Made by a program: the position numbers and the translations under genes. This document shows, one piece after another, positions 14,262 to 24,420 of a stretch of DNA of 64,000 bases. Origin of the DNA: Paragorgia papillata (taxonomy: Eukaryota; Cnidaria; Anthozoa; Scleralcyonacea; Coralliidae); the NCBI GenBank assembly GCA_035771165.1, contig JAWNZC010000468.1, forward strand, positions 310,501 through 374,500. Direction: 5' to 3'. The notes beneath the pieces are model-generated. The model did not search any database. It saw only the letters and a list, made by a program, of their open reading frames with translations, and had not been told where the DNA came from. Each line of letters starts with the position of its first letter. Position 1 is the first letter of the stretch.

Positions 14262-15420
14262 TACATAGTTTCACTTGTTTTCAACTCACTTAGTTCTTCT
14301 ACATGTTTAGAAGCCGCTGTTGCGTTTGGTCCCGTCTCACCTGGAAGAACTGTTTCAATTGGTATAGTCTCCTCTGGTACGACAGGTTTTGGAGCGAAAT
14401 CAATGCTGTCTGTTGGACCTTTTTCACTTAGACCAATCTCGCCTTCTCCTGCTAGCTCACAAGTCACAGCATGAGTGCTTGATAAAGATGTTTTATTTCC
14501 CCCCGTCACACCTGGTTCGACAGGCTTAGGACTCATAGCGGCATTGCCTGAAACAGGGCTTTCACTTGGCGATGTAGGAGGGTCCAGTTCTCCGGCACTC
14601 TTTTGTGCTGTTTCCGTGCTGCACTCACTACTTGCATCAGCAGATAATCCTGTTGGTAAAAATTACCGGTAAATGAAAGGTTCGCTGTAATATGTTCGTT
14701 CAATTTAACTCTCGAAATGTTCTACAGTGATCTCGTTTTGTAATTTTTTTGTATACGAAAATAATTCTAAGATAGAATTTGAAGAATTTCTGTCTTCTAG
14801 AAGGATGGGATTAGTTTCAAACACCAGTGCTAATTCCACAGTCAATAACCAATCAAAACCGATATTACTGGAAATAGACCCTTTGTAAAGACGTAAAAAA
14901 ACACTATCTTTGGTGGACAACGTAAAATCTCCAGTATTTAATAAAGCGCATAATTAATCAAAATTTTATAGTTCAGAATATATAGAATAATTAAAACAAA
15001 TTTTATAATTTTTATCTACAAAAAAAATTAAAATATAAAATTTTATAGCTTATAAACTATAGATGTTTCGTTGATTATTCGTTCTGTTGAACGCGGTGGT
15101 GATTTGAAGTTGTCTCACAAGATTGCCGTTTTGACGTCATATGCAAGAGGTCTATAACCAGTGACCTTGTCTCGCCGCAAGTTCGCAGCGGGCTAACAGG
15201 GTAAAAGTTATTCAGGCATATTTAGTTGCGCTTAAAATATCCATACTAGAGATGTTCTTTTAATTTGATCTTGAAAACTTTTGATGTGAAAGAAGAACAG
15301 TAATAGTGTGGTATTGGGTAGGACGGCAGGAACTTGACACGTTGTCCAAATTTATTCGTACAAATTGAGTAGCAGTTTTGACGTTGCAATACATTCGTTG
15401 TAAAAATATTCGGCTGAAAT
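14262..15420 (-). repeat. macrosatellite unit 11 (A/B/A mosaic, array edge)
   Basis: Starts as type A (to about 14,510), becomes type B by GGTCCAGTTCTCC at about 14,582, stays B to AGTTCGCAGCGGGCT at 15,180-15,194, then returns to A-type sequence (AACAGGGTAAAAG) to about 15,246. It then shows private substitutions and a mix of A and B sites. At least two exchange points are visible. Confidence 0.85.
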
Positions 15421-15522
15421 TAAACAAACAAACAAACAAACAAACAAACAAACAAACAAACAAACAAACAAACAAACAAACAAACAAACAACCAAACAAA
15501 CAAACAAACAAACAAACAAACA

Positions 15523-15799
15523 GGACTTCGTGGGCTAAGATTCAGTGAAAAAAAGTTAAAATGTATTTTTTTGTCTAAAATGCTCATTTTAGGTCCGATT
15601 TGGTTCATTTTCCGCGTCAAGTTGTATTTACAATAAGGGATGAGATGGATGGCGAGTTTAAGCTTTTGGTGTAAAATACTTCTTTTTATTTTACATATTT
15701 TTACATAAAATCGCGCGTTATGTATACAATAAGGAACAGCTCCTTTTTGTAACCCAAAATGATCCTTCATGTATCCTGTCACGCGTAAAGGCCTTATTC
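15523..15799. other. unique flank of the macrosatellite
   Basis: No gene seen. GCTCCTTTTTGTAACCC (about 15,749-15,765) is the reverse complement of the short tandem repeat at 23.2-23.4 kb, next to the diverged macrosatellite copy. Confidence 0.6.
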
Positions 15800-15916
15800 A
15801 TGTCTCGTAAGTGTTTAGCTTTGCAAAACAACAGAAAAATATGTGGATCGCCAAGAAATCGTGATTATTCCAAGGATTATCAGAAACTTGGACTGCTGGC
15901 CCTTTTATCGCATTTG
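15800..15916 (+). CDS. candidate first coding exon, unknown protein
   Basis: An ATG at 15800 opens a 39-codon frame (MSRKCLALQNNRKICGSPRN, then DYSKDYQKLGLLALLSHL). It ends in phase 0 exactly at a strong donor, TTG followed by GTAAGT, with an in-frame TGA just inside the putative intron. I do not recognise the sequence. The acceptor at 19,231 needs a different phase, so if both belong to one gene at least one more exon lies between them; I could not find it. A second potential donor (CTCGTAAGTG) lies six bases into the frame, which weakens the model. Confidence 0.35.
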
Positions 15917-16093
15917 GTAAGTTGATTTAAGTCTTTTTTAGTATAAATGAACAATGTATATTATACTATATGCTCACAATTTAATTTAATTTTTTTTCAA
16001 CTGAAGAAAGTGTTTTTTATATCTTCCAAATACTACCCGTAGGTGATAATTCCGAGTAAAAGGATTGGGAACTAGTGGCTTTGACCACATGGT

Positions 16094-17693
16094 CAATCTC
16101 GAGCCCATAGTCACCCCCTTTTTGGTCAGCGGGAGAGCGCGGGGGAGACTCTGGGGAAATTGGATTTAATTACCCCCAATCTCGAGCCCATAGTCACCCC
16201 TTTTTGGTCAGCGGGAGAGCGCGGGGTAGACTCTGGGGAAATTGGATTTAATTACCCCTGAAATGAGGGGTTCCGGTTGTTAAGCGCATGATCGTAGCCT
16301 CAGCTGCTGTGCAGAATATGCGTTGTGTTCATGAGTTCGTTTCTGTTTGAAATCGCAAATACTAGCTAATACTCGTATACTATATTTGTGAGAATCCTGC
16401 ATAAAACGCAGATCAAATACACGTTAAAATTGTCGGAGAGACTGACACTGCTGGTGGTGGCACTTGACATAAACGTTCTTGAAATCCAAGGTAAATATCA
16501 ATTCACGACGCCGATATCGTCGTCGATCAGACGATCACAAGCCTTTTAATACGAGTTGCAATTGCGAAGGCTGATTCCTTCTTTAATTGTCTTAAATATG
16601 CTAGCTTTTTCGTTGTTTAAATTGTTTTACATTTATACATATCTCACCAGGATTTGTTTTGTTCATTGCGACTATTTGTTATTCGAAATTCGTCTTGTAC
16701 TTTGCTATGAAGTTTGTTTGTGTGAATGAGACCCAGATATAATTAAACAAAGGGAGAAGTGTAAATGAGGCGTCTAAATTTGAAGATATAATAAGTTATT
16801 GAATAAAGCAATATATTTGACTTTCATTATTTCACAATCTGTTATGTTTTAAATCGATTAATTCAATAAATTTAAATGAACCAATCAAAACGGAGAATCA
16901 ATCCAGTTTCCCCAGAGTCTCCCCCGCGCTCTCCGGCTGACCAAAAAGGGGGTGACTATGGGCTCGAGATTGAATTACCCCTGAAATGAGGGGTTCCGGT
17001 TGTTAAGCGCATGATCGTAGCCTCAGCTGCTGTGCAGGATGTGCGTTGTGTTCATTATATTTGTTTGAAATCGTAAATCAGTATATTTGTGAGAACCCTG
17101 CATAAAATGCAGATCAGATGCACGTTAAAATTGTCGGAGAGAGACTGACACTGCTGGTGGTGGCACTTGACATAAACGTTCTTGAAATCCAAGGTAAATA
17201 TCAATTCACGACGCCAATATCGTCGTCGGTCAGACGATCACAAGCCTTTTAATACGAGTTGCGATTGCGAAGGCTGATTCCGTCTTTAATTGTCTTAAAT
17301 ATGCTTTTTCGTTGTTTAAATTGTTTTACATTTATACATCAAATATAACGACAAATCCCACCAGGATTTGTTTTGTTCATTGCGACTATTTGTTATTCGA
17401 AATTCGTCTTGTACTTTGCTATGAAGTTTGTTTGTGTGAATGAGACCCAGATATAATTAAACAAAGGGAAGAAGTGTAAATGAGGCGTCTAAATTTGAAG
17501 ATATAATAAGTTATTGAATAAAGCAATATATTTGACTTTCATTATTTCACAATCTGTAATTCTGTATGTTTTGAATCGATTAATTCAATAAATTTAAATG
17601 AACCAATCAAAACGGAGAATCAATCCAGTTTCCCCAGAGTCTCCCCCGCGCTCTCCCGCTGACCAAAAGGGGATGACTATGGGCTCGAGATTG
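16094..17693. mobile_element. composite TIR element with 9-bp target duplication (Mutator-like?)
   Basis: The element is bounded by inverted repeats of about 75 bp, starting CAATCTCGAGCCCATAGTCA on the left and ending TGACT..GGGCTCGAGATTG on the right. It is flanked by the direct repeat CCACATGGT at 16085-16093 and 17694-17702. Inside, the order is left TIR (16094-16176), left TIR again (16177-), interior, right TIR (ending 16972), interior again without its left TIR (16973-), right TIR (ending 17693). It is thus one and a bit copies fused, of about 800 and 720 bp. No transposase frame is visible, so it is non-autonomous. Long TIRs with a 9-bp duplication fit the Mutator superfamily best, but this is inferred from structure alone. 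Confidence 0.8.
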
Positions 17694-17702
17694 CCACATG
17701 GT

Positions 17703-18836
17703 AACAATATGATTAAAGTATTTCTTCTTCGACTTTGAAAATCACTCCTGATAAAGGTAAGAGTAATATATTTTAATACAGTAGAGTAAAGAATATATAT
17801 GTATATAGTCTGTGTTTATAAACGCATCACATTCATTTCTGCGTGTAACAATGCAAACGAGTTGATGAATAATTCATAAATATGTAGACGTCAATCGTCC
17901 ATTTATATGTCAACTAACAATTTGTAAACTAACCTTACCTATATATTGAAGTATATTTACAAACTAAAAAGCAATAATATGTATTTAAATGATGTAAGAG
18001 GAAATAAAGTGTATATAATAATAATATATAAATATGACAAAATTTACATAAGTTAGAATAGATTCTGGGTTGTTCCAAGGCTTGTTTCTTCTGCCAAAAA
18101 TATAGAATGTTGCTCCATACACTTTTTTATAATACGTTCGTCATTCATTCCAAGTACATAGTCTTAATAATCTACGAAAACTGTTAAACTTTTCGATACA
18201 AAACCAAGTGTGATTACCTCCAGTGTATAAACAACTTCGAAGGCACTGCACACTACCACTAGCCCAGATCCCAGATGTCTGTATCTCTCTTCTTTGCATC
18301 GCTTAGCTATCATGCAGTTTCATAAGGGACAGTTAATTCAATCACATATACAGAATCCTTAAAAATGACTACAATAATAATAATAATAAGAATTAAGGTA
18401 ATCGCATAGGGCTGAGGAAATTAGGTGGTTTAATTTCTCAAGTGTTTTCAAAATTTTACAAAATTGCCTGAGTCGTGAAGCGATGAGGGTAATAAAAATG
18501 CCCTCTGTATTAGCGAATCATGTTTAAGTAATTTTGCCCTGTATAATAATAATAATAATAATAATAATTTGACAGAAAGCCCATGTCACCACGGTGATGT
18601 CACCTAAGTGTTTACCAATGGTGTCCTGAGTAACATAAATGAAATAAGTAAATATAAGGTGATAAAATATAGATATGATTACATATTAGTGGTTAAGAGG
18701 ATAGATATTAAAGTTAACATACTGAGTACATGAAATACCTACAGTACAGAGTACAGACAGACCTACTGTACTCTAATTACATTCACCAAATCAGCCTCAG
18801 TGGATAAGTTCTTACATGTATATCGACATAATTTGA
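17703..18836. other. AT-rich non-coding stretch (possible intron)
   Basis: No credible exon seen. It contains ATA/AAT trinucleotide runs at about 18,372-18,389 and 18,541-18,568. Confidence 0.5.
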
Positions 18837-19164
18837 CACTACTCTGGCTTCAAAGAAGTAACTTGAAAAGCTATTTGTTCATGACACAATGTTTTGACCT
18901 CGGCTTCGACATTCCGATCTAGTGTCTTGAGAGGTGATCATTATGAGGATGACTTCCCTATTTATACTCTTACAGAACCACTGATGCAGATATCCATTAA
19001 TAAGATGCAAATACAGTAGGCTTCTGGTAATAGACCACTGTCATTACGATTCAGTGGGGCAGGGATGCTATTGATATGCACCCCCTGAATTGGAGTGGTG
19101 AAACATTTGGTCATGAACAGTAGCTTTTTAAGTTACGTTCAATTTTTTTCAAGCCAGAGTAGCA
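18837..19164. mobile_element. foldback MITE
   Basis: The segment at 18837-18894 is repeated inverted at 19110-19164; the arms share TACTCTGGCTT, GTAACTT..AAAAGCTA and TGTTCATGAC. The internal region is about 215 bp and non-coding. It lies about 70 bp upstream of the 19,232 acceptor. No clear target duplication. Confidence 0.65.
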
Positions 19165-19231
19165 TCAGACTACTGTACAGGTACAGTACAGAAGAAACTG
19201 CCCCCAATTAATTATGATAACATATTTTTAG

Positions 19232-19572
19232 GTAGTGAGAGCTGTGCCAAGAAAGGAGTTGAGGAGGATGAAGAAAATAGTAACGGAAAAGATGGCAGTG
19301 AATATTCACCAAGTCTGGTGTCACCCACCACTACTTCCAGCAAGGGTATGCAACAGCTTTTTAATAAAGAAGAAAATGCCACATTTAAATCAGTTTTCCG
19401 TGACTTGATTTATACAAAGAAGCAAATAACAAAGAAATTTGTGGAAGCTAAAGTGAAAGAAGAGCCAAAGTTGTGTCACCTTTTAAAGAAGTTCACTTTC
19501 CGACAAATGGCTGACAAAGTGCGAACTGATCGAAGAGTTCTGGAACCGGAGAAACACAGAGCTGGGAAGTAA
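19232..19572 (+). CDS. terminal exon of an unrecognised gene (charged, helix-rich C-terminus)
   Basis: The acceptor ATATTTTTAG at 19222-19231 is followed by a frame open to TAA at 19570-19572 (113 complete codons before the stop, entered with two leftover bases). The product begins SESCAKKGVEEDEENSNGKD, an acidic, Ser-rich linker. A basic helical region follows: FNKEENATFKSVFRDLIYTK, KKFVEAKVKEEP, TFRQMADKVRTDRR. The spacing of aromatic and charged residues recalls C-terminal putative DNA-binding segments I have seen in cnidarian and fish uncharacterised proteins, but I cannot name a family. The upstream exon should end with one extra base; the candidate at 15,800-15,916 does not. Confidence 0.55.
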
Positions 19573-19689
19573 GGAACCAGAAGCTTAAAATGCAAATGAA
19601 AGTGATATACTTGTGACTTCATATATCTTTATCTGTACTGTATGTGTGAAGTGAAACAGAAAATTTGGGAGTGTGTTTGATGATGCAGA

Positions 19690-20500
19690 AACAATGTACT
19701 GCACATCGTTGTGTTGATTTCTCGTTCTTGTTACAAGGTGATGAACTGGAAGAACTGCTGGAGTCTGAGGAAAAGTCTTCCGTAGTTCTGGGCACCATAT
19801 TTTTTTACTCAAACTGCTCCAGATGACGACATTTGGCAATAAGCAACTCTTTCACAAGCCCAGGCTGCTCAGCCTCTACTTTAGGAAACTTTTTTCCAAT
19901 ATATTCATGCGCATTTCGAACGGCACAACGCGAACACACTTCTTGCGAAGTTCTGCGTCATACTTGGTGGCATAGGGAATGAGTTTGAAGACATTGTGTT
20001 TGGTGATTATGATATATGTATAGGTAATAGCATGGTTCCGAGGGCAATTTGGAAAAAAACATGCACAAGTGAGTTTTTCAAAGAATATCAAAATTGCACA
20101 AGTCTGAAGGACGATTGCTATTGGAGGTCTTTGAAAAACTCACGAGTGCGTATTTCTTCAAATTGCACGAGAAATCATGCTATTACTTTATTATTAGTAA
20201 TATACATGAAAATATTTAACATGAAGAGAATCTTTCTAGTCAAAATGCTTTGTTCAAATAACATACATGAAAAAACAATTAACAGGAAGAGCTTTTTTCT
20301 AGTCAAAAATGATTTTTGTGCAAATTTAAGAAATTAAAAAATTTGCACTGTATTTCCTTTTTTTTTTTGAACTGTATTTCCTCAAAACTGCACTGCTGTC
20401 AGCCAATCAGAATTGAGAAATTTTTTCATGTCTATTATTATTGAGTAACTAACGCATCACATCTTCGGCTTGGTACTCATCCGCTTATAAGAGCATGTAC
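19690..20500 (-). pseudogene. decayed tandem gene copy 1 (split by a MITE)
   Basis: Minus-strand remnant encoding KHNVFKLIPYATKYDAELRK and MRMNILEK, then broken by a frameshift at the KKF run, giving an early stop at 19,876. A palindromic MITE (about 20,014-20,442) interrupts it; the sequence resumes with GAGTAACTAACGCATCACATC on the far side, as in the intact neighbours. Family not recognised. Confidence 0.7.
20014..20442. mobile_element. palindromic MITE, copy 1
   Basis: About 430 bp interrupting tandem copy 1. Its first 165 bp form a hairpin: GTAATAGCATGGTT...GTGAGTTTTTCAAAG (about 20,022-20,083) pairs with CTTTGAAAAACTCAC...ATGCTATTAC (about 20,126-20,187). The rest is AT-rich. A copy in inverse orientation lies at about 21,785-22,205. 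Confidence 0.75.
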
Positions 20501-20862
20501 TGCACATCATTTTGTTTATTTCTCGTTCTTGTTACATGTAGTTCGTGTAAAGGTGATGAACTGGAAGAACTCTGGGCACCACAGTTTTTTTCTCAAACTG
20601 CTCCAGATAACGACATTTGGCAATAAGCACTCTTTCACGACAAGCCCAGGCTGCTCAGCCTCTACATTAGAAAACATTTTTTCCAATATATTCATGCGCA
20701 TTTCGGACGACACGATGCGAATACACCTCTTGCGACGTTCTGCGTCATACTTGGTGGCATAGGGAACGAGTTTGAAGACATTGCGTTTGGTGATTATGAT
20801 ATTCTTGAGTAAATAACGCATCACATCTTCGGCCGGGTACCCATCAGCTTGTAAGAACATGT
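20500..20862 (-). pseudogene. decayed tandem gene copy 2
   Basis: The frame starts at a real ATG at 20,860 (MFLQADGYPAEDVMRYLLKN) and runs through FKLVPYATKYDAERRKRCIR and MRMNILEK. One missing base near 20,629 (AAGCACTC instead of AAGCAACTC) shifts the frame after VVKE, so the end is nonsense. It also lacks the Ser-rich stretch of copies 3 and 4. Confidence 0.7.
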
Positions 20863-21323
20863 GATGTGCTGAACATCATTTTGTTGATTTCTCGTTCTTG
20901 TTACATGTAGTTCGTGTAAAGGTGATGAACTAGAAGAACTGCTGGAGTCTGAGGAAAAGTTTTCCGTAGTTCTGGGCACCACATTTTTTTTCTCAGACTT
21001 CTCATAACGACATTTGGCAATAAGCAACTCTTTCACGACAAGCCATGCAAGGCTGCTCAGCCTCTACATCAGGAAACTTTTTTCCCAATATATTCATGCG
21101 CATTTCGGACGGCACGATGCGAAAGTAGATGACCCCCCCCCCCCCATATAGTCCTCTTCCTCCTCCTCTTTCTTCTTGCGAATACACCTCTTGCGACGTT
21201 CTGCGTTATACTTGGTGGCATAGGGAATGAGTTTGAAGACATTGCGTTTGGTGATTATGACATTCTTGAGTAAATAACGCATCACATCTTCGGCCGGGCA
21301 CTCATCAGCTTGTAAGAACATGT
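20863..21323 (-). pseudogene. decayed tandem gene copy 3 with CT-rich insertion
   Basis: Starts at an ATG at 21,321 (MFLQADECPAEDVMRYLLKN). An insertion of about 53 bp (about 21,127-21,179), made of a C tract followed by a CTCCTCTTC tract, interrupts the frame after RRKRCIRKK. Beyond it the unit continues with MRMNILGKKFPDVEAEQP, but a small deletion near 21,002-21,006 and frame changes leave no full frame. Confidence 0.7.
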
Positions 21324-21722
21324 GATGTGCTGAACATCATTTTGTTGATTTCCCGTTCTTGTTACATGTAGTTCGTGTAAAGGTGATGAACTAGAAGAAC
21401 TGCTGGAGTCTGAGGAAAAGTTTTCCGTAGTTCTGGGCACCACATTTTTCTTCTCAAACTTCTCATAACGACATTTGGCAATAAGCAACTCTTTCACGAT
21501 AAGCCAAGGCTGTTCAGCATCTACATCAGGAAACTTTTTTTCCAATATATTCATGCGCATTTCGGACGGCACGATGCGAATACACCTCTTGCGACGTTCT
21601 GCGTCATACTTGGTGGCATAGGGAACGAGTTTGAAGACATTGCGTTTGGTGATTATGATATTCTGAGTAAATAACGCATCACATCTTCGGCCGGGTACTC
21701 ATCCGCTTGTAAGAGCATGTAG
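21324..21722 (-). pseudogene. decayed tandem gene copy 4 (best C-terminal half)
   Basis: Minus-strand frame 21282-21572 carries MRMNILEKKFPDVDAEQPWL, VKELLIAKCRYEKFEKKNVV and an S8 run (SSDSSSSSSSSPLHELHVTR). Its N-terminal part at 21,600-21,720 is out of frame because one T is missing near 21,663 (TATTCTGAG versus TATTCTTGAG). It closes the tandem set; a MITE follows at once. Confidence 0.7.
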
Positions 21723-21784
21723 TTATAGCGTCTGCATGCAGGCTAACATAGCAAGTATTAAGTAGGCATTTTTCGAACTAAGAA

Positions 21785-22205
21785 TATACTAATAATATAC
21801 ATGAAAAAAATTTCTCAATTTTGATTGGCTGAGAGCAGTGCAGTTTTGAGGAAATACAGTGCAGAAAAAAGGAAATACATTGCAAATTTTTTAGTTTTTT
21901 AAATATGCACAAAATCATTTTTGACTAGAACAAAAAGTTCTTCCTGTTAAATTTATTTCATGTATGTTATTTGAACAAAGCATTTTGATTAGAAAGATTC
22001 TCTTCATGTTAAAGTTTTTCATGTATATTATTAGTAAGTAATAGCATGATTTCTCGTGCAATTTGGAAAAACACGCACTCGTAAGTTTTTCAAAGACCTC
22101 CAATAGCACTCGTCCTTCGGACTCGTGCTATTTTGATAGTCTTTGAAAAACTCACTTGTGCATGTTTTTTCCAAATTGTACTCGAAACCATGCTGTTACC
22201 TATAC
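21785..22205. mobile_element. palindromic MITE, copy 2 (inverted to copy 1)
   Basis: Reverse-complement copy of the 20.0-kb MITE, with the hairpin at about 22,040-22,200 and the inner hairpin ATAGCACTCGTCC/GGACTCGTGCTAT. Together the two copies bracket tandem gene copies 2-4. Confidence 0.75.
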
Positions 22206-22399
22206 AAATGAAGCTCCAGGCTTTTGCAAACAACCCTTCTGGTCATCAATGTATGTCATAGGAAGTGTACAGTAAACTTCAACATAGAATTGCAAAATGG
22301 GGTAAACTGCCAATACTATACAGCTCAAAGTATCTAAAAAATGCTGACATTTTGAGTGAAAGGCTTTCACAGGCTTGAAATATAGTAACGTGAAGCTCT

Positions 22400-22467
22400 C
22401 TTGACGAAGAGCCTTCGCTCGAAACGTTAGAAATCTACGCTGCTATTTAACACTGCCTATGCAGCAC
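22400..22467 (+). other. dispersed stem-loop motif plus CTGCCTA-GCAG tail, locus 1
   Basis: TTGACGAAGAGCCTTCGCTC followed by GAAACGTTAG can form a closed stem, and CACTGCCTATGCAGCACACT follows 20 bp later. The same pair of elements occurs at 29.4 kb and, split, at 41.0/42.4 kb. It looks like the conserved end of a dispersed repeat. Confidence 0.6.
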
Positions 22468-22512
22468 ACTACTTTTATTTCACTCTTCGGATTATTTCGC
22501 TTTCACAAGCTT

Positions 22513-22693
22513 GGACTGGCCATTGTGTCATCTTGTGCCAGAACAATAGCTGGTTGTACCAGAACAATAGCTGGTTGTACCAGAACAATAGCTGGTTGTA
22601 CCAGAACAATAGCTGGTTGTACCAGAACAGTGACTGGTTGTGCCAGAACAATGGGCAGGCAGTTATTGTTACAAGATGCACAATGGCCAGTCC
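22513..22693. repeat. 21-bp minisatellite inside an inverted repeat
   Basis: Five to six tandem copies of AGAACAATAGCTGGTTGTACC (about 22,538-22,657) lie between perfect 15-bp inverted arms GGACTGGCCATTGTG (22513-22527) and CACAATGGCCAGTCC (22679-22693). The arms extend to about 25 bp with one bulge. Stop-free frames through it are artefacts of the 21-bp period. Confidence 0.85.
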
Positions 22694-22699
22694 ATGCCT

Positions 22700-23150
22700 G
22701 GGCTTTCATGAAAACATTGTATTTCCCAAAATTAGATTGGTCACCTTTAATAAAAACATTATCTGTAATATTGTTAACATTATCTGTGACATTATCTGTA
22801 ATATTGTTAATATATTGTCATCTGCATATGATTATTTATATATGGAAAGTTTGCAATATGTTCAATTCATAAATTATTGTTTATTTATTTATTTATTAAT
22901 TATTATTTATTTATTAATTATTATTATTATTATTATTAATTGACAACTTGTAAAAAGACATAGAAAAGTTCAAAAATAAACATTTCCTAGCTGTATTTTA
23001 CTAATCTTTAGGATTCCCTTGTCTGAATAAATTTTAAAACACTGACACAAAATAAGGAATTTATCTTTAGATTGAGTGTGACTTGAAATAAAATAAAATG
23101 ACCAAAATTCCCTTGACTTTTGAACCAAAACAGTAGAACACCAATATTAC
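22700..23150. other. AT-rich intergenic stretch
   Basis: Contains TTAT/ATTT simple sequence at about 22,878-22,940 and no supported gene. Confidence 0.6.
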
Positions 23151-23189
23151 CGTAAAAAACACTTAGGTTTAAAAAAGGAACAAGGTGTG

Positions 23190-23380
23190 TTCCACAAAGG
23201 AGCGAATGTTACAAAAAGGATTATGTTAGGTTACAAAAGGGAGCACCGAGGTTACTATAAAAGGAACACACAAGGTTACAAAAAGGACACCATGTTACAT
23301 AAATGAACACAATGATCCTTTTTGTAATCACAAGTGTTACATAAAGGAGCACACAAGGTTACAAAAAGGAATACTGATAT
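23190..23380. repeat. degenerate GGTTACAAAAAGGA tandem repeat
   Basis: About seven imperfect copies of a 20-30 bp unit with the core GGTTACAAAAAGGANCAC. It abuts a long CAAA run. Confidence 0.7.
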
Positions 23381-23382
23381 GA

Positions 23383-23523
23383 CAAACAAACAAACAAACA
23401 AACAAACAAACAAACAAACAAACAAACAAACAAACAAACAAACAAACAAACAAACAAACAAACAAACAAACAAACAAACAAACAAACAAACAAACAAACA
23501 AACAAACAAACAAACAAACAAAC
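23383..23523. repeat. CAAA microsatellite
   Basis: About 140 bp of pure CAAA repeat, the equivalent of the spacer in the left macrosatellite. Confidence 0.95.
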
Positions 23524-24005
23524 ACGTACTAGGCCATACACTTCACAGCAAGTGCAAGACCACCTGTTGTTACTAGGTAAGGTCTCACCTGGTATTGGTA
23601 CTGCTTCACTTAGTTCTTCTGCATATTCAGAAGCCGCTGTTGCGCTTGGTCCCGTCGCACGTGGAAGAACTGTTTCAATTGGTACGACAGATTTTTGAGC
23701 GACATCAATACTGTCTGGTGGACCTCTTTCACTTCGGCCAATCTCGCCTGCTCGTGCTGGCTTACAAGTCACAGCATGAGTGCTTGGTCCGGCAGGGATT
23801 TCACCTGGCGATGTAGGAGGGTGCAGTTGTACCGCACTCTTTTGCTGTTTCCGTGCTGCACTCACTACTTGGACCAGCGAATAATCCTGTTGGTAAAAAT
23901 TTCAGGCAAAATGAAATGTTTGCTGTGATATGTTCGTTCAATATATATAAGTTTCGAAATTTTCTACAGTGATCTACTGTAGAGGTACAGTAATAGTGTG
24001 GTATG
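23524..24005 (-). pseudogene. diverged single copy of the macrosatellite unit
   Basis: Reads on the minus strand from QVVSAARKQQKSAVQLHPP through TSPGEIPAGPSTHAVTCKP, DSIDVAQKSVVPIETVLP and ATAASEYAEELSE. This matches the P/S/T-rich frame of the 0-15 kb units along its length. Two deletions relative to those units (about 24 and 5 codons) keep the frame. The roughly 550 bp between CTACAGTGATC and ACAGTAATAGTGTGGTAT, present in all array units, is absent here. As in the array, a CAAA run lies on its left. Confidence 0.7.
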
Positions 24006-24085
24006 AATTGTCATGAAAACAGCTCACGTAGAATTTGCGTACTTCTGCGTATTTTCTTTCCTTTTTTTTTAGTTAAGTAGATGTG

Positions 24086-24420
24086 AACTTTCGAAAAAAG
24101 ATGGGCTTCAAATTTTCGACCTTTCTAGATACAGGTGGGTCAAGGGGTCGGAAATTTGAACTGCATTTTCCGATAGTTTGACACATAGTCAACTTAAAAA
24201 AATCAACTTTAACACGCAAATCGTACGGGAGTTGTTTTCATGACACTTCATATACCCTATTAGGGCTAAGATCATTATCAGAAAGGTCTTCCCCTCGACC
24301 CCCCATCGTATGTTGAGAGATCGAAAATTTGAATCCCATCTTTTTTCGATAGTTGACATCTGGTCAAAAAAGTTAAAAAAACAAACAAGCAACTTTAACA
24401 CGCAAATCCTGCGGGATTAC
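24086..24420. repeat. inverted and direct repeat pair
   Basis: CGAAAAAAGATGGGCTTCAA (about 24,094-24,113) recurs inverted at about 24,331-24,350. CAACTTTAACACGCAAATC occurs directly at about 24,206 and 24,391. Non-coding. Confidence 0.6.

Noticed and set aside
15420..15782. 120-codon minus-strand frame at the array edge
   Set aside because: Half of it is the CAAA repeat and the rest has no family signal or splice support.
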